Of a DNA stretch of 64,000 nt, positions 8,237 through 16,387 are shown in pieces. The notes beneath the pieces are model-generated. The model did no database searches, was not told the DNA's origin, and saw nothing but the letters and a program-made list of their open reading frames with translations. Origin of the DNA: an uncultured Coriobacteriaceae bacterium (GTDB lineage: Bacteria > Actinomycetota > Coriobacteriia > Coriobacteriales > Eggerthellaceae); NCBI GenBank assembly GCA_902768975.1, contig CACXMZ010000005.1:1-64000 (forward strand). The letters run 5' to 3'. Made by a program: the position numbers and the translations under genes. Positions within the stretch are counted from its first letter, which is position 1. Each line of letters begins with the position of its first letter.

Positions 8237-9040
8237 TTAGATTGACACGTATGCGTATTCAATTCTCGGTGCCCAATTCTTTGTAGCTTCCTTAAAGCCG
8301 TAAGATAAAAAAATACCTTCATACATCTTGTTAATTTCAGCTTGAATCTCTTTAGAAATATCTGGGTTTTCAAGGACTGAGAGCACATCGAGGCCACAAA
8401 GGTCGTACATGAAGCTGCTGGCATCATCTCCAATAAGAAAATGCCATCCCGCTCTTTTTAGCCTGTCAATTGCTTCGTTGCGTGGGGAAATGGATGAAAA
8501 CACCAAATAAGTGGGGGTAAGGTTTGCCTCTGCCAAATAATTAGCCATCGAAACGTCTTTCCTCAACCTAGAGCTATCATTAGGATTAAAGTTGTATCTG
8601 ATCTCGATTCCATAGCCAGAGCCCATAGGAGGAATGGAGTGGTCTTCGAAAACGCTGTTGACTATTTCAACGTCCTCCGCATGGAGACGTCTGTAAGGAA
8701 TGCCAATGTCAAGATTAAGCTGGCTTCCTTTAGGGCCCATTTTTAACGCTACATCATCATGTTCCAGGTCATATTTTGCCTGAACCGCAAAGCGAGGTAT
8801 CTTATCGTATAGCTCTCCGAGTCTTCGTCCTATGCTTATACTTATTCGACCCATCGATCTTATCAGTACATATTCATTGTTTGAAAAGCCAAAGTCTCGA
8901 TAGAGAGGGTCAGATTCAAGCTGAGATAGTTCGTACTCGAATGTCTTGCGGCTAAAAGTGTTTTCAGCTTTCTCTTGCCAGCCACGCAGATGATGACGAA
9001 GCTCTTCCATCAATTTTTTCTCGGTCTCGTTAAGTGGCAT
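8237..9040 (-). CDS. Probable type II restriction endonuclease (267 aa)
   Basis: The protein has no family I can name from sequence alone. It lies convergent to a type II methyltransferase with only 33 bp between stops, which is the usual layout of a restriction-modification pair, and its size suits a type II endonuclease. Two charged beta-like stretches could carry a PD-(D/E)xK-like site (RFAVQAKYDLEHDD and GYGIEIRYNFNPND), but the assignment is tentative. The start ATG at 9040 lies behind GGAGG. There is no signal peptide or membrane helix. The role is inferred from context. Confidence 0.6.
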   Translation of the reverse strand: MPLNETEKKLMEELRHHLRGWQEKAENTFSRKTFEYELSQLESDPLYRDFGFSNNEYVLIRSMGRISISIGRRLGELYDKIPRFAVQAKYDLEHDDVALKMGPKGSQLNLDIGIPYRRLHAEDVEIVNSVFEDHSIPPMGSGYGIEIRYNFNPNDSSRLRKDVSMANYLAEANLTPTYLVFSSISPRNEAIDRLKRAGWHFLIGDDASSFMYDLCGLDVLSVLENPDISKEIQAEINKMYEGIFLSYGFKEATKNWAPRIEYAYVSI

Positions 9041-9438
9041 AGCACCCCTCCGTTTCTTAGATGACTATATTATACAACCGAAGAGTTGGCTGATAGGTTC
9101 GCCGGTTGAGTATCTTGAAAACATAGTGGGTGCCATATGAGTATCGCTCACGAAAAACCATGTGCAAGATTCAGCAGATGTACGTCTGCACCATGGTCTC
9201 GCCAATCCGTCCTGTCAGAAGCAGCGCGCAACTGTACTACTTGGGCAAAAGGCGACCTATGCGTACATCAAAAGCCGTCGGAGCCGCTCGTCTTTGACGT
9301 GCGGAATGGAGGTCGATGGGAAAAACAAGTTCACGTTCTCGAAAGGCTAGCAGGTTCTTGTAGGTAACAGCAACGAAAATGGGGTGGTCAATATGTTTCG
9401 AGACACCCCATAAACTAATACATTAAAGCACTGTATCG
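9041..9438. other. Gene-poor right end of module A
   Basis: No supported gene. An 8-bp perfect inverted repeat (ATGGGGTG 9379-9386, CACCCCAT 9404-9411) lies just before the next attachment repeat. GAGTATCGCTCACG near 9139 resembles GATACTCACG near the right end of module C at 18303, so this stretch is probably the decayed right end of module A. Confidence 0.4.
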
Positions 9439-9596
9439 ATTCCCACTTTATGAGGGAATCAGATAATGGAGTGTACTGTTGTGTACGCTTGTGCATCGGT
9501 GTCCATCCTGTTCTTTCACGTGGTCATAGTTCATGTACTAAAATGCTACTCACGAGCGTACATCATTGCTGATTGCCAGTGTGGCTTGCAGGTTTG
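9439..9596. repeat. Internal attachment repeat and arm, start of module B
   Basis: Positions 9439-9460 match 3985-4006 with one mismatch (T for C at 9448). The following 135 bp align with 4007-4137 through the shared blocks GTGTACTG, TCCATCCTGTTCTT, TCATGTACT, TACTCACG and GTGTGGCTTGCAGGT. It marks the junction between two integrated elements. Confidence 0.75.
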
Positions 9597-9647
9597 AACA
9601 CTCGATATCCAAACATAATTGCAACAGCCCAAACCTGTTACTATAGG

Positions 9648-10814
9648 TTATTTCTTATAACGGATATCTCCCGTATCCAATACTAACTCACAATAGCCTT
9701 CGGTGAATGCTTGGAACATCCTGATATCTTCAAATTGTTGCTGCAAATCCATGCCCGCATGTAGAGCAACATATTCAATCTCGGCCTGAATATTATCTTC
9801 CGTTAATTCTTCTGCACTTATACGAGGATTAAGTTGTTGTATCCTTCCATTCCATTCTGGACTGGATATAAGCAGCTTTTTCCGCTCGTCAAAAGGTAAA
9901 GAGGCGGGAACCTTTTTCATTAATCGATATTTACCCAACTCTATAAGTGGGAAACAACGACATTGTGGATTGCTTTTTTCTTCTCGCATTGTGCGCTCGA
10001 TTTGCTGGATGAATTCAGGCTCCTTTAATTCTGGCTGAACTTGCCAGTAATCGTTAATCTTATCTATCATTTCCTGGTATGCACCAAGAACTTTTCTATA
10101 ACATCTATCGGTGTACTTCAGCACAAATGGACTTTCGTCGGCTTGCAATCGTTCCGTAACATCTCGGCCATTCATTATGCTTACAACATATTGTTGGTCT
10201 GGCTGCTTTACTGAGAAGATCGAGGAACCCAATGAGAAATCTAGCGTACTAATTTCTGTAAACTTTGAAGTCAGGCTGATTTTTCTGCAATAGATATTCA
10301 ATAAGAACAGGGCCCCCATTGCGTGAATAAGATTTCTTATTGTTGCTTGTCTTATCGAGAAATATCTATCATGTTTTAATGCTTGGTATGCTTTTCCCCA
10401 CCTTGTTCCTTTTCTCTTATGTGCTTCTTTCAGAGGCTTAAAGCATGCATTCTCTTCTTTTGTCAAATTAAAAGAGGGACAAGAGACCAAAACAGCTTTC
10501 TTATGTGTATTGCACTTTGTGTCAATGAGCTTTAAACAATCCTCGTCGAAGTAGAGATCGTTATCACCTCGATCTTTCTCTCCACCAAATTGAAAATACA
10601 ACTCTTTAGAAATAGCCTCGATTTCTATGCATGCCCGAACGAGTAAGTCACCTATGAAAGGAGAGAATGTATCAAGCTGAGTGTTGCAAAACTGAGTACC
10701 AGTAGCACTATTTTTAACCGGGACTTCGTCGGCAATATAGATGTACTTAGCGATATCGAGAAAGTCTTTCTCTAGATTTAAATACGTTTGCCAGAATAAC
10801 TGGGATTTATCCAT
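9648..10814 (-). CDS. Large HEPN-like protein, cargo of module B (388 aa)
   Basis: Family not firmly recognised. Residues about 57-175 have the look of a HEPN-type helical domain: VRACIEIEAISKELYFQF, then WGKAYQALKHDRYFS and IRNLIHAMGALFLLNIY. A Lys-His-Asp-Arg cluster and RNLIH could form a polar site, but not a standard Rx4-6H motif. The C-terminal half is charged with no motif I know. It has no membrane helix. ATG 10814 follows an A/G-rich stretch (GAAAGGGTGAA). It is AT-rich and sits first inside the module B attachment arm, matching the cargo genes of modules A and C. A phage-defence or toxin role is plausible but inferred only from position and fold. Confidence 0.5.
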   Translation of the reverse strand: MDKSQLFWQTYLNLEKDFLDIAKYIYIADEVPVKNSATGTQFCNTQLDTFSPFIGDLLVRACIEIEAISKELYFQFGGEKDRGDNDLYFDEDCLKLIDTKCNTHKKAVLVSCPSFNLTKEENACFKPLKEAHKRKGTRWGKAYQALKHDRYFSIRQATIRNLIHAMGALFLLNIYCRKISLTSKFTEISTLDFSLGSSIFSVKQPDQQYVVSIMNGRDVTERLQADESPFVLKYTDRCYRKVLGAYQEMIDKINDYWQVQPELKEPEFIQQIERTMREEKSNPQCRCFPLIELGKYRLMKKVPASLPFDERKKLLISSPEWNGRIQQLNPRISAEELTEDNIQAEIEYVALHAGMDLQQQFEDIRMFQAFTEGYCELVLDTGDIRYKK

Positions 10815-10943
10815 TTAATTCACCCTTTCATAAAAACACTGCGTATCAGTGTTGGCTCACACGCCAAAAGCGCTGTACTATGACAGGCTATTGCAACTAA
10901 TGTTTGCAATAGTGTGAATGCGGCCAAGCAAAAGGCCAATTGA

Positions 10944-12173
10944 CTAGAAGCTTCTTCCCTCAAGCATGAAGTCGATTGCGTTCACGTGTATAATTCCGTT
11001 ACGATACTGTATAAGATCGTTGCGAGTAATCAGGTACTTTGGGTAGTTGTCACGGATTGCCTCAAGAGGGCGATACTCTCTATCCTCGGTCTCTCTGCTA
11101 TCCATTATTGTGAGGGCAACTTGCAGGTATGCATAGTCAAGCGAGGCGTTCCTGCAGATGAAATCGCATTCAAGGTTTCCAATCCGGCCAACACTTATCT
11201 CTAGACCACAACTTTTTGCATATGAGTAGATGATATTTTCGAGGACGGGCCCATAGTTGATGCGGTTGTCAGTGTTCCTTGAAAAGTAGAAGCTCAGGTC
11301 AGATAGGTAATACTTTTGCTCCCCTCGAAGCGATTTGCGAGATTTCATATCGAAACGCGTGCATTTATGGATAATCTTCGCATCTTCGAGTATCTGAAGA
11401 TACCTATTAAGGGTCTCTCTCTTAATACTGATGCCCTGTTGTTTCAAGTCTTCAAGAATGTTGGACAAACTAGTCGTGGCGCCAAAATTGTTAATGATAT
11501 AGGCTTGTACCTGGTCAAAGACGGACGCGTTTCGTATCTTCACACGACGTTTGATGTCTTTCTCGATAATTTCGGTGACGACGGAACTCGTATAAATGCG
11601 CTTGTCGCTGAGGTTGTCGTAATCGAGCGCTTTAGGGAATCCACCTTCCAAAATATATTCGTCGAACTCGGCCGTGGTATTTTGGTTTATGGGTTTTCCG
11701 AGAAATACCTTCATGTCGCAATGCTCTTTGAATGTGAGAGTCTGCATTTCGAATTCTATGTAGCGCCCCGTGAGCTTTGTGGCAAGTTCGCCGGAAAGCA
11801 GGTAGGAGTTCGATCCTGTCATAAAAATTGACCAATCACCGTCCACTCGATACGCATTTACCACTTCTTCAAAGCCTTTGACATTCTGTATTTCGTCTAT
11901 AAACAAATACTTAAGGCCGGGGATGTTAGCATATTTGTTAATGGTCATCTCGAGCGCATCGGCGGTTTTTATCGACTTGTATCCATGCCGATCAAGATCG
12001 AGGAAGATGATATTCGACTCAGCCACGCCAGATTCTAGGAGCTCTTCTGCGATAGTATGCATAAGGCACGACTTGCCGCATCTACGCACTCCGGTAATGA
12101 CCTTAATCATCCCCGCGTCGTTGTAGAACCCGCGGATTTTGGAAAGATAGGCCTCTCTTCTAAATAGCCTCAT
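10944..12173 (-). CDS. AAA_14/DUF4143-type ATPase (409 aa)
   Basis: Walker A is GVRRCGKS (residues 28-35) and Walker B is YLFIDEIQ (Asp93-Glu94), followed by MTGSNSYLLSGELATKLTGR, the sensor-like region typical of AAA_14. The C-terminal half is the DUF4143 module with a winged-helix part (ILEDLKQQGISIKRETLNRY) and a nuclease-like end (ECDFICRNASLDYAYLQVAL). These ATPases are common in anaerobes and archaea; their role is poorly defined and some are proposed to act in defence or DNA metabolism. The ATG at 12173 is followed by an intact frame of normal family length. It lies 130 bp downstream of nothing and upstream of the HEPN-like gene on the same strand, so both may be one unit. Confidence 0.8.
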   Translation of the reverse strand: MRLFRREAYLSKIRGFYNDAGMIKVITGVRRCGKSCLMHTIAEELLESGVAESNIIFLDLDRHGYKSIKTADALEMTINKYANIPGLKYLFIDEIQNVKGFEEVVNAYRVDGDWSIFMTGSNSYLLSGELATKLTGRYIEFEMQTLTFKEHCDMKVFLGKPINQNTTAEFDEYILEGGFPKALDYDNLSDKRIYTSSVVTEIIEKDIKRRVKIRNASVFDQVQAYIINNFGATTSLSNILEDLKQQGISIKRETLNRYLQILEDAKIIHKCTRFDMKSRKSLRGEQKYYLSDLSFYFSRNTDNRINYGPVLENIIYSYAKSCGLEISVGRIGNLECDFICRNASLDYAYLQVALTIMDSRETEDREYRPLEAIRDNYPKYLITRNDLIQYRNGIIHVNAIDFMLEGRSF

Positions 12174-12271
12174 TGTGAACCCTTCTGATTTCAGGGTAAT
12201 AATTGTATCAAATATTTGATTTAAGGGGGTATTAAATTAGAAATGTATTATAAATTCACTCTTATATCTAT

Positions 12272-12425
12272 TCCTAATTAATGGGAGATTTCATTGCTGA
12301 CGTGTACTGTCGTATGCACTTACGTATTGATGTCAACGCTATTCTGTCCCGAGGTCAAAAACCATGTACTCAGGCGATACCCACAAATCAAAACCATAAT
12401 GTTGTGCCTCGGCGGTTTGTGGGTA
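12272..12425. repeat. Degenerate attachment repeat and arm, start of module C
   Basis: TATTCCTAATTAATGGGAGA near 12270 is a loose version of the core and flank. The arm that follows shares GTGTACTGTCGTATGCACTT, TGATGTC, CATGTACTCA and a CCCAC block with the arms at 3983 and 9439, at roughly two-thirds identity by eye. It is older or from a more distant element than the other two. Confidence 0.5.
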
Positions 12426-12455
12426 GGCGACCGCTATGAGCGAAAGGTGTTAAAA

Positions 12456-12749
12456 ATGGATCTAATCGGTTCTTTTTACAAGAAGGTCGCAAGAAAAGAT
12501 GTAGATTGGGTTGCGAAGGGTTTTTTGCTTAGGGATTATTTATTAAGAATCAATAATATGTTCGTTTCGGTTACCTACAATGGCGCTGTTTGGAAGTACG
12601 TTAAAGAGATAGCCCTGCTCTCCAGGAATGGTTCATACCATGTCCCGTTCCCATCCCAGTCAAGCGTTTCGATAATAAAGGGAACTAGTTTTGTTTTAAT
12701 CCCTTGGCATTTTATCGGCGGAACAAGTGTTGTCGTCTTATCTCTTTGA
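12456..12749 (+). CDS. Doubtful ORF in the module C left end
   Basis: A frame of about 97 codons (MDLIGSFYKKVARKDVDWVA to VVVLSL) starts at ATG 12456. It has no good ribosome-binding site and no family I recognise. It could be a decayed gene or chance. It fills most of the space between the attachment arm and the DUF3644 gene. Confidence 0.25.
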   Translation: MDLIGSFYKKVARKDVDWVAKGFLLRDYLLRINNMFVSVTYNGAVWKYVKEIALLSRNGSYHVPFPSQSSVSIIKGTSFVLIPWHFIGGTSVVVLSL

Positions 12750-12771
12750 AGCATCTTGTCATCCCTTTAAA

Positions 12772-13767
12772 CTACAACTTTGGCCACATAGCGACAATCT
12801 CGTCGACTGATGCAGTCGAGTAGTACCATCGAGTATTCTTCTTTGCTTTATCTAGACTTCGTGAGTTTGCAAATCGTAGATCACCCTTAAGGCGCTCTTT
12901 GGCCTTATTAAATCGTTCATCTTGTTTAAAGTCCGGTATCCTTTTTCGGCACTCGTCTGCAAGCTCCTTGTAGCTTAGAGGCCAAGTCGTATAAAACTCT
13001 TCTTCACTTAACCATACAGGTTGCGCAGATGGATCATTGGTAACACGAATGGTTTTTTGTTGCGAGAATCTGACCGAGCCTGCTGTATTGTCGATAGCAG
13101 CAATTATGTCAGCGTTGGATACCTTCTTAATCGAATTGAAGTGGATTGAAAAGCCAAGTACAACAGAGTCTTTTTGTCCCAATTCTTCTAATTCATTAGT
13201 TGCTTCGACAACGTGATTTACGAAAGCGTTGAATAAAGGAGAGCCATCTTGCTGAACCACCTGTTGAGATAAAAAGCCTTCAGGTTCGAAGGGGAGTTTA
13301 AACCCTAAAGGTAGTATTGTGAGATTCTGATTCTCGAAAACATCTTTGTGAAATTCTTGGAGCATAAAGTCTGTGTAGTTTATTGCCCCTTTTGCAATAA
13401 GCGAAAAGACGATAGGATCGATGTTGTCTGAATAAAAGTGAGCCGCTTGATTTCTGTATTCGCAAAGCAACTCCAGGTTCTTTTTGCAGCTTAAAAAGGA
13501 GCTTTCTTTTCGAGACTCAAAAACATTTGCCGTGATACGTAATGCCTCAGAGAAAGCGATGCTGTTTCCATTGGTAAGGAAAATTGCGCGGCTAGTGTTC
13601 TTTCTGACAAATGCTTTTAAAGCGAGTTCCCATGCGTTAAGAAGCAAGAGAGATACAGTTTCGTACCGATATTCGAGGTTAGGCTTGTTGTGCATTTCTA
13701 TTGCAGCCTGATATGCGGCAATAGAATTTCGTATCAGTCCTCGTTGTATCATCTGTCTCTTGGCCAT
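12772..13767 (-). CDS. DUF3644-type HEPN protein, cargo of module C (331 aa)
   Basis: The N-terminal 115 residues match the DUF3644 pattern: QRGLIRNSIAAYQAAIEMHN, LLLLNAWELALKAFVRKN, then YRNQAAHFY. Arg105 and His110 form an Rx4H motif, the active site of HEPN ribonucleases. The C-terminal half is charged with a possible winged-helix end (FYTTWPLSYKELADECRK). DUF3644 proteins are found near defence and toxin-antitoxin genes; an RNase role is inferred from the Rx4H motif. ATG 13767 is behind a weak purine stretch. No membrane helix. It is transcribed in the same direction as the XRE repressor (stop-to-start gap about 30 bp), so repression of the element may also control this gene. Confidence 0.75.
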   Translation of the reverse strand: MAKRQMIQRGLIRNSIAAYQAAIEMHNKPNLEYRYETVSLLLLNAWELALKAFVRKNTSRAIFLTNGNSIAFSEALRITANVFESRKESSFLSCKKNLELLCEYRNQAAHFYSDNIDPIVFSLIAKGAINYTDFMLQEFHKDVFENQNLTILPLGFKLPFEPEGFLSQQVVQQDGSPLFNAFVNHVVEATNELEELGQKDSVVLGFSIHFNSIKKVSNADIIAAIDNTAGSVRFSQQKTIRVTNDPSAQPVWLSEEEFYTTWPLSYKELADECRKRIPDFKQDERFNKAKERLKGDLRFANSRSLDKAKKNTRWYYSTASVDEIVAMWPKL

Positions 13768-13797
13768 TGTGCAGAAGATCTTCTTTCAGGAATTGTA

Positions 13798-14247
13798 TTA
13801 ATCAACTCGAACAAAAGGTGAGTACGAGTCTTTCCAGTCCTCGTATTCCTCTTGCGTGATCGAGCCCGCTTCCAGTCGGGCGCGCTGTTCGCCCCAGTCG
13901 CGGAACGCCTTCTCGATCGCGCGGCTCTTCGGGTCGACGGTTATGCCGGCGCTTCCCTTGAGGGGGAGGATGCCATAGTCGTCTTCCAGGTTGAAGATGA
14001 GGTGGATTACTTCCTGGTCCGTGCGGATGCGGCAGTCCGCGAAGGCCTCGGGCCGCACATCGAGCGCCTTGGCAATCCTTTCCATGTGCGCATCCTTGGG
14101 GCGTCTGTCACCTAGCTCGTAACTCCTGAGCGCCGACTCGCTCAATCCTGCCGCCTGGGCCAGCGCCCTCTGGGTCATTTCGCGGCGCGTGCGCAGCTTT
14201 CGGATACGGTCTCCCAGCCGCTTGCGGTCCAATTCCTCTGGTCGCAT
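13798..14247 (-). CDS. XRE-family repressor of module C (149 aa)
   Basis: One Cro/C1-type helix-turn-helix is visible near residues 8-62 (KLRTRREMTQRALAQAAGLS, then ALRSYELGDRRPK). A helical C-terminal part ends YEDWKDSYSPF. I chose ATG 14247, seven bases behind AAAGGG; ATG 14271 is also possible. It diverges from the excisionase and integrase genes across three palindromic operators and is very likely the element's lysogeny-type repressor, also controlling itself. It is half the length of the module A regulator, which repeats the same plan twice. Codon use is GC-richer than the neighbouring DUF3644 gene, so the cargo has a different origin from the core. Confidence 0.85.
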   Translation of the reverse strand: MRPEELDRKRLGDRIRKLRTRREMTQRALAQAAGLSESALRSYELGDRRPKDAHMERIAKALDVRPEAFADCRIRTDQEVIHLIFNLEDDYGILPLKGSAGITVDPKSRAIEKAFRDWGEQRARLEAGSITQEEYEDWKDSYSPFVRVD

Positions 14248-14290
14248 ATGCGTCCCTTTCTTCCATTCCATCCTGTCAAATTGTATTACA

Positions 14291-14378
14291 TCACGTTTTT
14301 GTGAGCAAATAGTGAATCTCCATTGACCTCACATATACGTGATGTTATCTTAAGGTTGTATACCTCACGTTATCGTGA
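14291..14378. promoter_or_regulatory. Three palindromic operators between repressor and excisionase
   Basis: Three 14-bp near-palindromes of the form TCAC-N6-GTGA lie at 14291-14304 (TCACGTTTTTGTGA), 14329-14342 (TCACATATACGTGA) and 14365-14378 (TCACGTTATCGTGA). Their centres are 38 and 36 bp apart. The arrangement resembles a phage-style OR region controlling the divergent repressor and excisionase promoters. Confidence 0.85.
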
Positions 14379-14403
14379 GCCATCGAATAGAAAGGAAAAG
14401 ACG

Positions 14404-14619
14404 ATGGAGAAAAGAATGCTAGGTGCAAGGGAGGTGGCAGAGCAGCTTGGCGTGTCCAAAGCGTATTCGTACAAGCTCATCCGCCGCCTCAACGACGAGC
14501 TAGCCGCTGCGGGGAGAATGGTCATCCCCGGCAAGGTGAGCGCGTCGTATTTCGAGGAGCGGTTCTTCGCCAGGCCGCTCGTGAGGGGAGGTGAAAGCGA
14601 TGACGGTGAACAGGGATAA
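14404..14619 (+). CDS. Excisionase-like small DNA-binding protein (71 aa)
   Basis: The protein starts MEKRMLGAREVAEQLGVSKA and contains a MerR-like winged helix-turn-helix (residues 6-45) followed by a wing with Pro-Gly-Lys, the usual pattern of excisionases of integrative elements. ATG 14404 follows AAAGGA; the frame is open further upstream but crosses the operators. It overlaps the integrase start by 20 bp, indicating translational coupling. It should bend attachment-site DNA and favour excision when repression is relieved. The remnant in module A (6298) is its counterpart. Confidence 0.85.
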   Translation: MEKRMLGAREVAEQLGVSKAYSYKLIRRLNDELAAAGRMVIPGKVSASYFEERFFARPLVRGGESDDGEQG

Positions 14620-15673
14620 CAAACGCAACACTTGGTGTGTCCAGTGCTGGTACCGTGACTGGCGAGGCGACCGCAAGAAGAAGACCAAGCGCGGTTTCGC
14701 TACCAAATCGGAGGCACTTGCCTGGGAGCGCGATTTCGTGGCCAGGAGCGAAGGTGCGTTGTCGATGACCATGGCCGAGTTCGTCAAAGTCTACGAGCAG
14801 GACATGCGCCCGCGCCTGAAGCTGAACACGTGGATTTCCAAGGAGCACATGATTGCCACGAAGATACTGCCGTACTTCGCCAACATGGCCGTGAACGAGA
14901 TAACCCCTTCCGATTTGGTGAAGTGGGAAAACGAGCTACTGAAACTCAGGACGTCGACGGGCCTTCCGTACGCGCCCACTTACCTACGCAGCGTGACCAA
15001 CCAGATGAGCGCGATTCTCAACCATGCAGTGAAGCTCTACGGGCTTCCCAGCAACCCCATGCACAAGGTCAAGCGCATCGGCGCCAAGCGTTCGGGCGAA
15101 ATGCAGTTTTGGACGAAAGCCGAATACCTTGCCTTCTCGCGTGCGATGATGGACAAGCCCGACTACTTTTTGGCATTTGAGCTTCTGTACTGGACGGGCA
15201 TGCGCTTGGGAGAGCTGCTCGCGCTCACGCCTGCAGACTTCGACTTCGTGCGCAAGGTGGTGAGCATCACCAAATCCTACCAGCGCCTCGAATGCGAGGA
15301 CATCATCACGAGCCCTAAGACGCCCAAGTCCATCCGCAGGATCGCGCTTCCCGCCTTTCTGGCAGATGAGGTCGCTGATCACCTGCGCCTGTTCCCTGTA
15401 GGAGAGGGGGAGCGCATCTTTGCGGCCATCAGCAAAAGCGGGCTGCACAACGAGATGAACCGCGGGGCGAAGGAGACGGGCGTCAAGCGCATCCGCATCC
15501 ACGACCTGCGCCACAGCCACGTATCCCTGCTCATCGAGATGGGCTATACGCCGCTTGCGATTGCCGAGCGCCTCGGGCACGAGAGCACCGAGGTGACGAT
15601 GAACTACGCCCATCTGTTCCCGAACGTGCAGGAGGATATGGCGTCTGAGCTTGATAGGAAGAGAGGAGTGTAA
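14600..15673 (+). CDS. Tyrosine site-specific integrase (357 aa)
   Basis: All catalytic residues of the tyrosine recombinase family are present: Arg202 in TGMRLGELLAL, His301 and Arg304 in HDLRHSH, His327 in RLGHES and Tyr336 in MNYAHLF. The N-terminus has a short AP2-like arm-binding region (CWYRDWRGDRKKKTKRGF) and a SAM-like core-binding domain (residues about 57-155). I chose ATG 14600, eight bases after GGGGAGG; GTG 14591 is possible. Full length for an Int of this class. It should recombine the 14-bp core at the guaA end with its circular partner. It is the only intact recombinase in the window, and modules A and B would depend on it or on a related enzyme in trans. Confidence 0.95.
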   Translation: MTVNRDNKRNTWCVQCWYRDWRGDRKKKTKRGFATKSEALAWERDFVARSEGALSMTMAEFVKVYEQDMRPRLKLNTWISKEHMIATKILPYFANMAVNEITPSDLVKWENELLKLRTSTGLPYAPTYLRSVTNQMSAILNHAVKLYGLPSNPMHKVKRIGAKRSGEMQFWTKAEYLAFSRAMMDKPDYFLAFELLYWTGMRLGELLALTPADFDFVRKVVSITKSYQRLECEDIITSPKTPKSIRRIALPAFLADEVADHLRLFPVGEGERIFAAISKSGLHNEMNRGAKETGVKRIRIHDLRHSHVSLLIEMGYTPLAIAERLGHESTEVTMNYAHLFPNVQEDMASELDRKRGV

Positions 15674-15676
15674 GCC

Positions 15677-16054
15677 ATGGCAGAGAAGAACAGGGACAGG
15701 CACGGCCGCTGGAGGAGCCGCACGGTGGCGTTTCGGATGTCGGATGAGGAGAAGCGAGAGCTCGACCGCTTGGTGCTTTTGAGCGGCCTTACCAAGCAGG
15801 ACTACATAACAGCAAGGCTTCTCGAGCGCGACATTGTCGTCGTTCCCAGCTGCCGCGTGCAGAAGGGCTTGGAAGACGTCGCGCTGCTGCTCCTCATGGA
15901 GTTGAAGCGAATCGGAGATGTGGGCGAGATGACTATAGAGGTGCGCGAGGTGCTCGAACAATTCGCGACAATCATGCGCGAGCCCGGAAAAGACGAGCTT
16001 CCAGCGCAAGCCTCCGAAGCGGAAAGGAAGATCGTGAACATGGAAAGGAAATGA
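15677..16054 (+). CDS. Ribbon-helix-helix mobilisation protein (125 aa)
   Basis: The N-terminal half is a ribbon-helix-helix type DNA-binding segment (RSRTVAFRMSDEEKRELDRL, then GLTKQDYITARLL), as in MobC/relaxosome accessory proteins. A helical C-terminal part follows. The start ATG at 15677 lies three bases past the integrase stop, so both are cotranscribed. It could bind the transfer origin or the plasmid-like replication region. A second protein of similar style is at 17700. No relaxase with a recognisable HUH motif is found in the island, so mobilisation would need a relaxase supplied elsewhere. Confidence 0.7.
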   Translation: MAEKNRDRHGRWRSRTVAFRMSDEEKRELDRLVLLSGLTKQDYITARLLERDIVVVPSCRVQKGLEDVALLLLMELKRIGDVGEMTIEVREVLEQFATIMREPGKDELPAQASEAERKIVNMERK

Positions 16055-16170
16055 TGATGAATTCACCGAAACAAGCAAGAGGGCCGGAGGAATCCTGGAA
16101 AGATGCACCGGCTCCCCTCACCGAACAGAATTCTACCACCGGCCGCGAAGGCGGTGGTGAAAATGGATAG
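16051..16170 (+). CDS. Small coupled ORF (39 aa)
   Basis: ATG 16051 overlaps the stop of the upstream gene (ATGA), and the frame ends at 16170, overlapping the next start (ATG 16163) by 8 bp. The product is hydrophilic (MMMNSPKQARGPEESWKDAP) with no known domain. The double overlap is the only support; it may serve to couple translation. Confidence 0.35.
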   Translation: MMMNSPKQARGPEESWKDAPAPLTEQNSTTGREGGGENG

Positions 16171-16387
16171 CAGGTACAGCTACTACTTCACGAAGATGGC
16201 CCAGGAAGAGCGGCGCCTGACCGCGCATGGGCACACCCGTTTCCCCGACGAAGTCGAACTTGTAGAGCACGTTTTCGGCATCGACGACAAGATTGCCCTC
16301 ATCTGCGAGGTGCTGGGAATCGCCATCGAGCAGGATTACCGTGGGCGCTGGGTTGTCTCTGCCCGCGAAGGGGGTGGACGGCGATGA
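16163..16387 (+). CDS. Small island protein of unknown function (74 aa)
   Basis: I chose ATG 16163, which overlaps the preceding small frame; the frame is open back to ATG 16103. The product begins MDSRYSYYFTKMAQEERRLT and has an acidic central part with FGIDDKIALICEVLGIAIEQ. No family is recognised. Its stop overlaps the start of the RepA-like gene by 4 bp (ATGA), so the two are translated together and it may assist replication of the excised form. Confidence 0.55.
   Translation: MDSRYSYYFTKMAQEERRLTAHGHTRFPDEVELVEHVFGIDDKIALICEVLGIAIEQDYRGRWVVSAREGGGRR

Noticed and set aside
9137-9367. Small plus-strand ORFs between the endonuclease and module B
   Set aside because: Two overlapping frames compete, neither with a ribosome-binding site or family likeness; the region looks decayed.
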